Shown here piece after piece: positions 16,543-25,500 of a DNA stretch of 64,000 nt; position 1 is the stretch's first letter; every line of letters begins with the position of its first letter. The translations under genes and the position numbers were made by a program. Under the pieces are notes generated by a model. That model made no database searches, was not told the origin of the DNA, and saw nothing but the letters and a program-made list of their open reading frames with translations. Origin of the DNA: Actinomadura hallensis (GTDB lineage: Bacteria; Actinomycetota; Actinomycetes; Streptosporangiales; Streptosporangiaceae); contig NZ_VFPO01000001.1 in the NCBI RefSeq assembly GCF_006716765.1, forward strand, positions 4,712,001-4,776,000. The letters run 5' to 3'.

Positions 16543-17490
16543 TCAGCGCTCCCCGCCCGCGGCCCGCGGGTCTCGGGCCGTGTCCCGCAGGTTTCCGGCC
16601 ACGTCCCGCAGGTCCGCGAGGAACGCGGTGACGGCCGGGGACCGGCGCGCGTGCCGCCCGACCGCCGCGTACACCGACCGGCGCGGCTGGTCGGAGGCCA
16701 CGGCGCTCAGCACCACCCCGTCCCGCGCCGCCGCCGACGCGGCCAGGGCGGGCACGAGCGTGACGCCGAACCCCTCGGCGACCAGGCCCAGCTTCGATAT
16801 CCACTCGGCGACCCGCAGCGGGGTCTGCGGGACGAACCCGGCGGCCTCGCAGCGGGCGCGCAGCGCCGCGACGGCCTCGGGGTCGTCGGCGACGATCCAC
16901 GGCTCGTCCGCGAGGTCGCCCAGCGCGACGCGGTCCCGGCCGGCGAGCCGGTGGCCGCTCGGCAGCGCGACGAGCAGCGCGTCGTCGGCGAGCGTCACCA
17001 GGTCCTCGGCGGCGATCGAGGGGATCTTGTGCGTGCTGACGACGGCGAGGTCGAGGTCGCCGGCCTCCAGCATCGGCAGCAGCCGCTCCGTCGTCCCCTC
17101 GCGCAGCACCGGCCGGACCCCGGGATGGCGGGCCCGGAACCGGGCGAGCGCGCGGGGCACGAGGGCGGCGTTCGCGGTGGGGAACGCGCCGAGCCGCAGC
17201 GTCCCGGTGTCGAGGCGGCGCAGCCCGTCGAGGGCGCGGGCGGTGTCGGCGAGCCGGTCGAGCAGGCCGCGCGCGTACGGCAGCAGGTACTCCCCCGCCG
17301 GGGTCGGGCGGACGCCCCGCGCGCCGCGCGCGAACAGCTCCACCCCGCACACGTCCTCCAGCGCGGCGATCTGCCGGGAGACGGCCGACTGGGTGTAGCC
17401 CTCCGCGGCCGCGGCGGCGGTGAACGACCCGAGGTCGGCGACGGCGACGAACGTCCTCAGCAGTACGGGGTCGAGGGCTTCGGCGCGCAC
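16543..17490 (-). CDS. LysR-family transcriptional regulator
   Basis: A 315-residue LysR regulator: the N-terminal helix-turn-helix is LRTFVAVADLGSFTAAAAAE followed by GYTQSAVSRQIAALE, and the periplasmic-binding-like effector domain starts near residue 90 (GTLRLGAFPTANAALVPRAL). The GTG at 17490 is the only start that keeps the normal family N-terminus. It is divergent from the SAM hydrolase gene across 90 bp and convergent with the oxidoreductase-Rid gene. Target unknown; a divergent neighbour is the usual target for LysR proteins. Confidence 0.9.
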   Translation of the reverse strand: MRAEALDPVLLRTFVAVADLGSFTAAAAAEGYTQSAVSRQIAALEDVCGVELFARGARGVRPTPAGEYLLPYARGLLDRLADTARALDGLRRLDTGTLRLGAFPTANAALVPRALARFRARHPGVRPVLREGTTERLLPMLEAGDLDLAVVSTHKIPSIAAEDLVTLADDALLVALPSGHRLAGRDRVALGDLADEPWIVADDPEAVAALRARCEAAGFVPQTPLRVAEWISKLGLVAEGFGVTLVPALAASAAARDGVVLSAVASDQPRRSVYAAVGRHARRSPAVTAFLADLRDVAGNLRDTARDPRAAGGER

Positions 17491-17580
17491 GCCCGCAGCA
17501 TACGCACGCCCGCGGCCTGCCAACGTCCGCGGGCACACGCACCCCGGAGCGCACGAGGGCCGCCCCGGTAGGCTCGCCGC

Positions 17581-18396
17581 ATGCCGGACAGCCGCCCGTT
17601 CGTCAGCCTGGCGACCGACTTCGGCGCCGCCTACACCGCGATCTGCGCGGGCGTCGTCCACACGATCGCGCCGGACGCGAACGTGCTCGTGCTGAGCGAC
17701 GAGATCACCCCGTACGGCGTCCGGGAGGGCGCGATGCTGCTGCGCCAGGCGCTGCCGTACCTGCCGCTCGGCGTCCACGTGGGGATCGTCGACCCCGGCG
17801 TCGGGACCTCGCGCCGTCCCGTGGCGATCGAGACCGGGCGCGGGGACGTGCTGGTCGGCCCGGACAACGGCCTGCTGGTCCCGGCCGCCGAGGCGCTGGG
17901 CGGCGTGGTGGGGGTGCACGTCCTGGAGAACCCCGAGTACCGGCTGCCCTCGGTGTCCGCCTCGTTCCACGGCCGCGACGTCTTCTCGCCCGCCGCCGGC
18001 CACCTCGCGGCGGGGGCCGCCCCGGCCGACTTCGGCCCGCCGGTCGAGCCGCTGCCGCTGGACGTCCCGCCGCCGGTCGCCGGGGACGGGGAGCTGACCG
18101 CCCCGGTCATGTACATCGATCGCTTCGGGAGCCTGATCCTCGGCGCGGAGCCCGGAGACCTGACCGCGGCGCTGGGCCCCCTTCCGCACGGCACGCCCCT
18201 GGACGTCCTGTGGGAGGCTCCGGAACCCGGGTCCGCGCGGGTCACGTTCGAGGAGACCTTCGGCGCCGTCGCGCCGGGCGAGCCGCTGGTCTGGGTCGAC
18301 TCGTCCGGCCTCCTCGGCCTGGCGGTCAACCGGGGCTCGGCCGCCGCGGCCTTCGGCCTCGCGGACGCGGAGTTCCTCACCTTGCGCCGCGCATAG
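17581..18396 (+). CDS. S-adenosylmethionine hydrolase (DUF62/fluorinase-fold)
   Basis: A 271-residue member of the SAM hydroxide adenosyltransferase family, relatives of fluorinase and chlorinase. Landmarks are LATDFG at the start, VGIVDPGVGTSRRPVAIE, DVLVGPDNGLL, and SFHGRDVFSPAAGHLA. Family members characterised outside halogenation split SAM to adenosine and methionine in the cytosol. The N-terminal domain ends near residue 165 and a barrel domain follows (VMYIDRFGSLI). A 13-bp gap leads to a Nudix gene on the same strand. Confidence 0.9.
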   Translation: MPDSRPFVSLATDFGAAYTAICAGVVHTIAPDANVLVLSDEITPYGVREGAMLLRQALPYLPLGVHVGIVDPGVGTSRRPVAIETGRGDVLVGPDNGLLVPAAEALGGVVGVHVLENPEYRLPSVSASFHGRDVFSPAAGHLAAGAAPADFGPPVEPLPLDVPPPVAGDGELTAPVMYIDRFGSLILGAEPGDLTAALGPLPHGTPLDVLWEAPEPGSARVTFEETFGAVAPGEPLVWVDSSGLLGLAVNRGSAAAAFGLADAEFLTLRRA

Positions 18397-18409
18397 CAAA
18401 CTGATCGTC

Positions 18410-18808
18410 ATGGAGGACCTGGACGTGGTCGCCTGGGTTCAGGTGTCGGGCGGCCGGATGCTGGCGGTGCGTTCACGCGGCCGCGACCTGCTCTATCTGC
18501 CGGGCGGCAAGCGCGAGCCCGGCGAGGACGACTGGTCGGCCCTGTCCCGCGAGGTGCGCGAGGAACTCGGGCTGGACCTCGACCGGGCGTCGTTCCGGCC
18601 GCTGGGCGTGGTCCGCGCGCCCGCCCACGACCAGCCGGACTTCGCCCACGTGCGCATGGCCTGCTTCACCGCCGCCCACCGGGGCACGATGGCCCCGTCC
18701 GGGGAGGTGGACGAGTACCGCTACGTCGGCCGTTCCGAGCGCCGCCTCCTGGCCCCCGCGGCCCAGGCCGCGCTGGATCTCGCGGCCGACAACGGTCTGC
18801 TCTGTTGA
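18410..18808 (+). CDS. Nudix hydrolase
   Basis: A 132-residue Nudix protein, MutT-like in size. The box GX5EX7REUXEEXGU is intact, from GGKREPGED to REVREELGL at about residues 26-47. It would hydrolyse a nucleoside diphosphate linked to another group; the residues give no clear substrate. It follows the SAM hydrolase by 13 bp and is probably in one transcript. The first strand (VVAWVQVSGGRMLAVRSRG) is complete. Confidence 0.9.
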   Translation: MEDLDVVAWVQVSGGRMLAVRSRGRDLLYLPGGKREPGEDDWSALSREVREELGLDLDRASFRPLGVVRAPAHDQPDFAHVRMACFTAAHRGTMAPSGEVDEYRYVGRSERRLLAPAAQAALDLAADNGLLC

Positions 18809-18828
18809 GCGGACGCACGCGTCCGCAA

Positions 18829-18933
18829 ATGGACGGGCTGCTCACACCGGTGACCGCGCACGTCATGTCGTTCGCCGGCTCGCTACTCGGCCTCATGCGC
18901 ACGGTCCGCGAACGCACCGCCACCGACCGCTAG
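18829..18933 (+). CDS. Possible 34-residue peptide
   Basis: A short frame MDGLLTPVTAHVMSFAGSLL and 14 more residues follows the Nudix stop by 20 bp. No good ribosome binding site is visible (an in-frame TTG overlapping the Nudix stop could couple translation). Composition is amphipathic. It may be chance in G+C-rich DNA; recorded because it fills the gap before the convergent HTH gene. Confidence 0.2.
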   Translation: MDGLLTPVTAHVMSFAGSLLGLMRTVRERTATDR

Positions 18934-18951
18934 CCCACCTCGTGGCTGGGG

Positions 18952-19446
18952 CTACCCGGCGCTCCCCTCCGGCACGGCGGCACGGTCCCCGCGGGCCGCT
19001 CCACCGTTCCACCGCCGGTCGGCCGCGGCCGCGGCGAGGATCATCTCGTCCACGACCCGCCGCGTCTCGGGCGTCAGGTCGACCAGGGCGCGCAGCACCT
19101 CGGGCCGGACGGCGCCCTGCTCGACGGCGCGGCGCAGCGCCGTGAGCACGAGGTCGTCGCCGATGGGCGCGGACTCGGCGGGGAAGCCGAAGAACCCCAG
19201 CGGCACGCCGAAGAACGAGGCGAGCGCCGTGAGCGTCCTGAGCTGCGGGTTCTCCTGGCGCCCGGTGCGCAGCTTCCAGACCGTGGTCGACGAGATGTCC
19301 TCGCCGGTGGCGCGGGCGATCGCGGCGGCCGTCTCCACGTTGTTGCGCGGCGGGCCGGCGTCGGCCGGCCACAGATTCCGGATCAGCCACTCGACCTTCT
19401 CGGCCAGCGACGCCCCCGGCGACACCTCGTGCATGCGATCGCGCAT
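18952..19446 (-). CDS. XRE-type helix-turn-helix protein
   Basis: A 164-residue cytosolic DNA-binding protein. After a short leader (LAEKVEWLIRNLWP) comes an XRE-like fold: NNVETAAAIARATGEDISST and VWKLRTGRQENPQLRTLTAL, then ASFFGVPLGFFG, typical of actinobacterial proteins that regulate an adjacent divergent gene. The C-terminal half is helical (DLTPETRRVVDEMILAAAAA). GGAGGG lies six bases before the ATG. It is divergent from the DUF6416-barstar-like gene across 278 bp, which contains an imperfect palindrome GGTGACTTTAGTTGACC (19468-19484) near its own start. Confidence 0.85.
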   Translation of the reverse strand: MRDRMHEVSPGASLAEKVEWLIRNLWPADAGPPRNNVETAAAIARATGEDISSTTVWKLRTGRQENPQLRTLTALASFFGVPLGFFGFPAESAPIGDDLVLTALRRAVEQGAVRPEVLRALVDLTPETRRVVDEMILAAAAADRRWNGGAARGDRAAVPEGSAG

Positions 19447-19724
19447 CGTTCTCCCTCCGCTGACCTCGGTGACTTTAGTTGACCGCCTGTCCGCGCACGG
19501 GCAGTGACACACCGTGTTCCCGCGCTCGCAGGGGCACGGGCTCGGCCGCGCCGCCGCGGCCCGCCGGGGCCGCATCGCGTCGCGTACGCGTTTCCGGTCG
19601 CCGCCGTGAACGCCGGCGGCGTCCCTCGGTGGCCGGTAACCGCCAGACGAACAAATTCGGTTTCTGGGGACGCACGGCGTCCAGCAGAATCGAAAGCGGA
19701 CGCCCGACACCGGAAGGCTGTTTC

Positions 19725-20555
19725 ATGTATCTCCCCAGCGACCACCCGCTCTGGGACGACCACAGCGGCGGCACCGGCCACGACATGCCCGCGTGGAAGG
19801 ACGGCGACGAGGAAAAGGCGCTCGTTTACTGGAACGCGCTCGACGACAAATCCCGCGCCGTCCTGCGTTACCTTTTCGGGCGCAGCGGATGGCAGATCCA
19901 CAACGGCGAACTCGTGAAGCAGCTCGGTCTCGACCCGGAAGGGCGCAAGAACGCGCCGAACGTCCTGGCGGGCGTCCTGAACCGGGTGAACGAGGCGGGC
20001 GCGATGACGGGCCGGCGTCCGCCCTTCCGCTGGTGGGCGGGCGAGGACGGCGCGCGCTACGCCGTCCCGGTGGAGACGGCCGCCGTCTTCGAAAGGGCCG
20101 TGCTCGCCGACCGGGTGCAGCAAAAGCGGGGCACCATGCTGGCCCTGGCACTGGATCCCCCGGAAGTCCGGAAGTTCATCGAGCACCTCGACTGGACGTT
20201 CGACGGCCCCGACGTGCGAATGGTGCTGGGCTCGGCGTGCACGACCGTCGCGCGGGCCATTCCGCAGTTCGTCGCGGCCCTCCAGCTTCCGTACGACGCC
20301 GCGTTCAGTACGGACGACTTCTTCGACCACCTCGACGACGTTTCGCGGCGCAGGTGCATCGTGGTCACCGACGCGTGCAGTCTGCTCAAGTACGAAGACG
20401 TCGACGTGTGGGCCGATTTCGTCTTGTCCCTGTACGGCGGGCCGTACTGCATGGGCGGCGGCTGGTCCACGCTGGTCCTGGTGGACCAGCCGCACGCGTG
20501 GGAGGACTGGGCCTTCCGCTCCACTCCGCACGCCATCGACGTCCAGAGGATCTGA
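19725..20555 (+). CDS. DUF6416-type N-terminal domain fused to a barstar-like domain
   Basis: A 276-residue protein. Residues 1-120 (DHPLWDDH, then YWNALDDKSRAVLRYLFGRS and FRWWAGEDGARYAVP) match the actinobacterial DUF6416 layout as I remember it. Residues 150-265 have a barstar-like pattern: VRMVLG strand, IPQFVAALQLPYDAAFSTDD helix-loop, FFDHLDDVS where barstar has its DALWDCLT helix, RCIVVTDACSLL strand, then WSTLVLVD. Barstar is an intracellular RNase inhibitor, so an antitoxin or immunity role is possible but not shown. GGAAGG precedes the ATG by eight bases. Assignment is by pattern, not search. Confidence 0.6.
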   Translation: MYLPSDHPLWDDHSGGTGHDMPAWKDGDEEKALVYWNALDDKSRAVLRYLFGRSGWQIHNGELVKQLGLDPEGRKNAPNVLAGVLNRVNEAGAMTGRRPPFRWWAGEDGARYAVPVETAAVFERAVLADRVQQKRGTMLALALDPPEVRKFIEHLDWTFDGPDVRMVLGSACTTVARAIPQFVAALQLPYDAAFSTDDFFDHLDDVSRRRCIVVTDACSLLKYEDVDVWADFVLSLYGGPYCMGGGWSTLVLVDQPHAWEDWAFRSTPHAIDVQRI

Positions 20556-20608
20556 ACGCCTCCCACCCGGGCGCCCCCGCTCGCCCGTCCGGCGGCACGG
20601 GTCGTTTC

Positions 20609-20638
20609 TGGACAGATGTCTGATCGCCTGTCTATATT
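20609..20638 (+). promoter_or_regulatory. Promoter with overlapping inverted repeat
   Basis: TGGACA (20609-20614) and TATATT (20633-20638) are 18 bp apart, a good sigma-70 match for this genome, 28 bp before the next ATG. The spacer is bounded by GACAG (20611-20615) and CTGTC (20628-20632), an inverted repeat that would let a repressor cover the promoter. Confidence 0.55.
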
Positions 20639-20666
20639 GCGGGCGGTACATCCAGGGAGGGACCCG

Positions 20667-21893
20667 ATGCCCAGCCGCTACGACCGCCTGGCCCGCGAGC
20701 AGCTCGCCGTGCTGGTCCCGGAGCTCCTGCTCGTCGGTCACCTCATCGACCGGGCGGGGATGCCGTTCTGCCTGGAGGCGTGGGGCCAGGACCAGATGGC
20801 CGAGATCGCCGTCGAGGAGTGGGCGGGCGCCAGCCCGATCTACACGAAGCGGATGCAGCGGGCGCTGAAGTTCGAGGGCGACGACGTCCCCACGATCTTC
20901 AAGGGCATGCAGCTGGACATCGGCGCCCCGCCGCAGTTCATGGACTTCCGCTACAGCGTGACCGACGCCCGGCACGGCGCGTTCCACCTCGACCACTGCG
21001 GGGCCCTGCTGGACGTGGAGCCGATGGGCCCGTCCATGGTCAAGAAGATGTGCCACGACATCGAGGACCCCACGTTCGACGCCACCGCCGTGGCCACCAA
21101 CCCCCGCGCCCGGATGCGGCCGGTCCACCGCCCGCCGCGCGACCCGGCCGACCGCACCCCGCACTGCGCCTGGACGGTGGAGATCGACCCGGACTCCCCC
21201 GGAGTCGAGCCGATCCCCGCCCTGGCGGTCAACGCGCGCTCGCGGGCGGCGACGCTCGTCCTGGACGACGTCGACCCGTCCGACGACGGCCTCGCCGACT
21301 ACTCCGGCCCGCTCGTGGACGACCTCGACTTCGCCGCGTTCTCGCGGTCGGCGCTGGTCCGCATGGCCGACGAGGTCGTGCTGCAGCAGCATCTGCTGAA
21401 CCTGTCGTTCCAGCTGGCCGTGCGGAAGCGCGCCGCGGGCGACGACCGGCTGTTCGAGCGCGTGGCCCGGCGGCAGCTCGTCGGGCACGCCGGGGTCGCC
21501 GCCGAGCGCCTGCACCGGGCGCTCGGCCTCGGGGACGCCCCGCAGGACGCGGCGGAGGTCGTCGAGCTGCATCCGCTGATGAACCCGCTGCCCTACGTCC
21601 GCCTGGAGCGCGACGGGGACACGATCACGGTGTCGCGGTCGCCGGCGCACGAGGACGGCGGATGGCTGCCGCTGTGCACGCCGGAGGCGCCCGGCGCGCT
21701 CCAGGCGATCGTCCGCGCGGTGAACCCGTTCCTGGACGTCGAGATGAGCGGCACCGCCACCGATTGGACGGCGCGCGTCGTCACGACCGGCACCGCGGCC
21801 CCGGAGAGCGGCGAGGTCGCGGTCACGAAGATCAGCGGGGGCGCCGGCTTCCGGTTCGAGCCGCGCACCTCCCTGCCGATCTTCGTGAAGTGA
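20667..21893 (+). CDS. Unrecognised protein with Cys/His/Asp-rich core
   Basis: A 408-residue soluble protein I cannot assign. The most distinctive part is the segment HLDHCGALLDVEPMG followed by KKMCHDIEDPTFDATA (about residues 110-150), whose clustered His, Cys and Asp residues could bind a metal. The second half contains two strand-rich stretches. GGGAGGG lies six bases before the ATG. It is preceded by its own promoter with an inverted repeat and stands between the barstar-like gene and the convergent sugar-importer genes. No membrane segment or signal peptide. Confidence 0.75.
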   Translation: MPSRYDRLAREQLAVLVPELLLVGHLIDRAGMPFCLEAWGQDQMAEIAVEEWAGASPIYTKRMQRALKFEGDDVPTIFKGMQLDIGAPPQFMDFRYSVTDARHGAFHLDHCGALLDVEPMGPSMVKKMCHDIEDPTFDATAVATNPRARMRPVHRPPRDPADRTPHCAWTVEIDPDSPGVEPIPALAVNARSRAATLVLDDVDPSDDGLADYSGPLVDDLDFAAFSRSALVRMADEVVLQQHLLNLSFQLAVRKRAAGDDRLFERVARRQLVGHAGVAAERLHRALGLGDAPQDAAEVVELHPLMNPLPYVRLERDGDTITVSRSPAHEDGGWLPLCTPEAPGALQAIVRAVNPFLDVEMSGTATDWTARVVTTGTAAPESGEVAVTKISGGAGFRFEPRTSLPIFVK

Positions 21894-21925
21894 GCCCCCG
21901 AATGACGGCGTGACGTGGACGGCGC

Positions 21926-22915
21926 CTACGGAGACCGGGCCTTCCTCCGGACGCCGACCAGGCGCTGCAGGGCGATGAAGGCGAACAGCAGGACGCTGAT
22001 GGCGATGCGCGTCCACCAGGAGCTGAGCGTGCCCTCGAAGGTGAGGATCGTCTTGATCACGCCCAGCACCAGCACGCCGAGAAGGGTGCCGAACACGTAC
22101 CCGGAACCGCCGGTCAGCACGGTGCCGCCGATGACGACGGCGGCGATCGCGTCGAGCTCCATCCCCACGGCGTGCAGCCCGTCCCCGGACAGGGTGTAGA
22201 AGGCGAACAGCACGCCGCCGAGGGCGGAGCAGAACCCGCTGATCGCGTACACCTGGATCTTCGTGCGCGCGACGGGCAGCCCCATCAGCAGCGCCGACTG
22301 CTCGCCGCCGCCGATCGCGTAGACGTTGCGCCCGGTCCGCGTCCAGTGCAGGACGTACACCGCCACGGCGAAGACCGCCAGCGCGACGAGCGCCCCCACC
22401 GAGACGCGGACGTCGCCCGGCAGCGTGATCCGGTTCAGCGCGACGGCGTCGAAGAAGCCGTCGTCGATGGAGATCTGCTTCTCGCTGATCGTGAAGCACA
22501 GGCCGCGGGCGAGGAACATCCCGGCGAGGGTCACGATGAACGGCTGGATCTCGAAAACGTGGATCACGTACCCCATCGCGGCGCCGAACAGCGTCCCGAC
22601 GAGCAGGACGAGCAGGATCACCGCCGGGCCCGGCAGGCCCAGCCGGGACGTCCCGACCGCGCACAGCATCCCCGACAGGGCGACGACCGACCCGACCGAC
22701 AGGTCGATGCCCCCGCTGAGGATGACGAACGTCATGCCGATCGCGACGGCCAGGAGGAACGCGTTGTCGATGAACAGGTCGGCGAAGACCTGCCCGGTGC
22801 CGAAGTTCTCGTACCGCAGCGCCCCGGCGGCGAACGCGGCGGCGAACAGGCCGAGCGTCACGAGGACCGGGACGTGCCGGCGGCGCACCGCCGGCAGGGC
22901 GAGCGCGGTGGTCAT
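21926..22915 (-). CDS. yjfF: Sugar ABC transporter permease, galactofuranose type (second)
   Basis: A 329-residue inner-membrane permease of the RbsC family with about eight to ten hydrophobic segments. The loop GGIDLSVGSVVALSGM and the sequence IGGTVLTGGSGYVFGT are family signatures. It corresponds to YjfF of the E. coli YtfQRT-YjfF importer by position and by the partner genes. Its ATG overlaps the stop of the preceding permease by four bases. Last gene of the four-gene operon. Confidence 0.9.
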   Translation of the reverse strand: MTTALALPAVRRRHVPVLVTLGLFAAAFAAGALRYENFGTGQVFADLFIDNAFLLAVAIGMTFVILSGGIDLSVGSVVALSGMLCAVGTSRLGLPGPAVILLVLLVGTLFGAAMGYVIHVFEIQPFIVTLAGMFLARGLCFTISEKQISIDDGFFDAVALNRITLPGDVRVSVGALVALAVFAVAVYVLHWTRTGRNVYAIGGGEQSALLMGLPVARTKIQVYAISGFCSALGGVLFAFYTLSGDGLHAVGMELDAIAAVVIGGTVLTGGSGYVFGTLLGVLVLGVIKTILTFEGTLSSWWTRIAISVLLFAFIALQRLVGVRRKARSP

Positions 22916-23970
22916 GCGGAGACCTCGACTCTCTTGTCCAGGGACGGCGGGTCCGTGGGCGGCGGGACGGGGCCCCCGGCGCGGCGGCGGGCGACCTTGG
23001 CGCGGAAGGCCGGGGACTGCAGCAGGCACACGAGCGTGACGACGACGGCCTCGAACACCAGCGTGGTGCGCGGCGGGATCCCGGCCGTGTAGATCGTCGT
23101 GTTGAGGGTCTGGATGATGAGCGCGCCGACGACGGTGCCCGCGACGGAGAACCGCCCGCCGGTGAGCGCGGTGCCGCCGAGCACCACCGCGAGGATCGCG
23201 TCGAGCTCGATCCACAGCCCGGCGTTGTTGCCGTCGGCGGCGGACACGTCCGAGGAGATCATCCACCCGGCGACGCCCGCGCACACGGCGCAGAAGACGT
23301 AGCCGAGCACGATCAGCCCGGACGCGCGGATGCCGACGAGCCGGGACGCCTCGGCGTTGCCGCCGACCGACTCCAGCAGCATCCCGAGCGCGGTCCGGCG
23401 GGCCAGCACGGCCGCGGCGGCCACCGAGGCCAGCACGATGAGGACCGCGACGGGCAGCCCCAGCAGGTGGCCGCCGCCGATCTCCCGGTAGCCGGAGTCC
23501 CGGTCGATCGTGATGATCTGCCCGCCGGTGATCAGCTGGGCGATGCCGCGCCCGCCGACCATGAGGATGAGCGTCGCGATGATCGGCTGGATGCGCAGCC
23601 GGGTGACGAGCAGCCCGTTCCACAGCCCGAGCCCCAGGCACAGGGCCAGGCTGAGCGCGAGCGCGACGGCCACGCCGTGCCCCTCGCTGATCAGGTAGCA
23701 CGCCATCGCCCCGCTGATCGCGACCACCGAGCCCACCGACAGGTCGATGCCGCCGGTGGCGATGACCATCGTCATGCCGAGCGACACCATGATCAGCGGC
23801 GCGCCGAACCGGAGGATGTCGATCAGGCTGCCGTACAGGTGGCCGTCCCGGACCCGGACGGCGAGGAAGCCGGGCGTGACGACCGCGTTGACGACCAGCA
23901 GCAGGAGGAGCACCGCGACCGGCCAGAACAGCCGGTGCCGGGTCAGGTGCGCGAGGGCCGGGACGCTCAT
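22912..23970 (-). CDS. ytfT: Sugar ABC transporter permease, galactofuranose type (first)
   Basis: A 352-residue membrane permease with an N-terminal transmembrane helix (FWPVAVLLLLLVVNAVVTPG) and the family loops GGIDLSVGSVVAISGA and LGGTALTGGRFSVAGT. Probably forms the channel as a heterodimer with the following YjfF-like permease. It overlaps both neighbours by four bases. The C-terminal 25 residues are proline-rich and cytosolic. Confidence 0.9.
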   Translation of the reverse strand: MSVPALAHLTRHRLFWPVAVLLLLLVVNAVVTPGFLAVRVRDGHLYGSLIDILRFGAPLIMVSLGMTMVIATGGIDLSVGSVVAISGAMACYLISEGHGVAVALALSLALCLGLGLWNGLLVTRLRIQPIIATLILMVGGRGIAQLITGGQIITIDRDSGYREIGGGHLLGLPVAVLIVLASVAAAAVLARRTALGMLLESVGGNAEASRLVGIRASGLIVLGYVFCAVCAGVAGWMISSDVSAADGNNAGLWIELDAILAVVLGGTALTGGRFSVAGTVVGALIIQTLNTTIYTAGIPPRTTLVFEAVVVTLVCLLQSPAFRAKVARRRAGGPVPPPTDPPSLDKRVEVSA

Positions 23971-25472
23971 GACGCTCCGTTCGCGATCGTCTCGAGGAGC
24001 CGCTCGGGGGTGAGGGTCCCGTCGTTGGCGAGTTCCGCGACGAGCGCGCGGTCGCGCAGCACCTCGACCTTGTGGGACAGGCGCAGCACCTCCTCGAGCT
24101 CGGCGGAGATGAACAGCACCCCGATGCCGTCGCCGGCGAGCGACACGACGAGCCGCTGGATCTCGGTCTTGGCGCCGACGTCGATGCCGCGGGTCGGCTC
24201 GTCCAGGACCAGCAGCCGGGGGCGGGTGATGAGCCAGCGGGCGAGCAGCACCTTCTGCTGGTTGCCGCCGCTGAGATTGCGGACCGGGGTGCCGGGGGAC
24301 GCCGGCCGGATCCGCAGCGTCCTGATGTACTCGCCGACCAGCTCGTCGCGGCGCCGCGACGGCAGCGGCCGGGTCCAGCCGCGCGCCGCCTGGAGCGCCA
24401 GGACGATGTTCTCCGCGACGGTCAGGTCCATGACGAGGCCGTCGCCCTTGCGGTCCTCGGGGCAGAACGCGATGCCGTGGTCGATCGCGGCGCGCGGGGT
24501 CCGCAGCGCGACGGCCTCCCCGCCGATCCGGACGCGGCCGGTGTCGGCGGGCTCCGCGCCGGACACGAGCCGCGCCAGCTCGGAGCGTCCCGACCCGAGC
24601 AGCCCCGCCAGCCCGACGACCTCCCCCTCGTGGATCTCCAGGTCGACGGGCGCGATCGCCCCGGTCCGCCCGGCGCCCTCCAGGGCGAGCAGGCGCTCGC
24701 CGCGCGCGATGGCGGGCGCGGCCTCCTCCAGCCGCTCCAGGTCCCGCAGCTCCCGGCCGGTCATGCGGGCCACCAGGTCGAAGCGGCCGAGCTCGCCGAT
24801 CGGGTACTCCCCCACCAGCCTGCCGTTGCGCAGCACGGTGACCCGGTCGCAGATCTCGTAGATCTGCTCCAGGAAGTGCGAGACGAACAGGATCGCCACG
24901 CCGTCGTCGCGCAACCGCCGCATCACCCCGAACAGCCGCTCCACCTCGCCGCGGTCGAGGCTGGACGTCGGCTCGTCGAGGATCAGCACCTTGGCGTCCA
25001 GGTCGACGGCCCGCACGATCGCGACGAGCTGCTGGACGGCGAGGGACTGCGCGCCGAGCGGGGCGGTGACGTCCACGTCGAGGTCGAGCCGGGCGAGCAG
25101 CTCGGCGGACCTGCGCCGCACCCGCGCCCAGTCGATCCGGCCGAACCTGCGGGGCTCGCGGCCGATGAAGACGTTCTCCGCCACCGACAGGTTGGGGCAG
25201 AGGTTGACCTCCTGGTAGACGGTGCTGATGCCGAGGCGCTGGGCCTGCGGCGGGTCGTGGATCTGCCGTTCCTCGCCGTCCAGCGTGATGGTGCCCTCGT
25301 CGGCCCGGTGCACGCCGGTGAGCACCTTGATCAGCGTGGACTTCCCGGCGCCGTTCTCGCCCATGAGGGCGTGGATCTCTCCCGGGAAGAGCCGGAACGA
25401 CACGCCGTCGAGCGCCCGGACCCCGGGGAACCGCTTCGAGACTCCGGTGACCTCAAGGACGGGCTCGCGCAC
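23967..25472 (-). CDS. ytfR: Sugar ABC transporter ATP-binding protein (double cassette)
   Basis: A 501-residue cytosolic ATPase with two cassettes, as in RbsA/YtfR. First half: Walker A GENGAGKST, Walker B VLILDEPTSSLD, with a signature LAVQQLVAIVRA lacking the canonical LSGG. Second half: degenerate Walker A GLLGSGRSE, signature LSGGNQQKVLLARWL, Walker B LLVLDEPTRGID. Asymmetry of this kind is normal for the family. The GTG at 25472 has GGAGGG upstream. It is 113 bp downstream of the binding-protein gene, with two hairpins in the gap. Confidence 0.93.
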   Translation of the reverse strand: MREPVLEVTGVSKRFPGVRALDGVSFRLFPGEIHALMGENGAGKSTLIKVLTGVHRADEGTITLDGEERQIHDPPQAQRLGISTVYQEVNLCPNLSVAENVFIGREPRRFGRIDWARVRRRSAELLARLDLDVDVTAPLGAQSLAVQQLVAIVRAVDLDAKVLILDEPTSSLDRGEVERLFGVMRRLRDDGVAILFVSHFLEQIYEICDRVTVLRNGRLVGEYPIGELGRFDLVARMTGRELRDLERLEEAAPAIARGERLLALEGAGRTGAIAPVDLEIHEGEVVGLAGLLGSGRSELARLVSGAEPADTGRVRIGGEAVALRTPRAAIDHGIAFCPEDRKGDGLVMDLTVAENIVLALQAARGWTRPLPSRRRDELVGEYIRTLRIRPASPGTPVRNLSGGNQQKVLLARWLITRPRLLVLDEPTRGIDVGAKTEIQRLVVSLAGDGIGVLFISAELEEVLRLSHKVEVLRDRALVAELANDGTLTPERLLETIANGAS

Positions 25473-25500
25473 GACGCCCTCCCCTCTCTGGCTGGTGCGG

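Noticed and set aside
15343..17571. Long plus-strand frame across the oxidoreductase-Rid gene and the LysR gene
   Set aside because: Arg/Pro-rich translation with no motif, overlapping two well-supported genes in other frames.
18952..19446. XRE-type protein considered as the antitoxin of a toxin-antitoxin pair
   Set aside because: No small toxin-like frame adjoins it on the same strand; its neighbour is divergent and larger.
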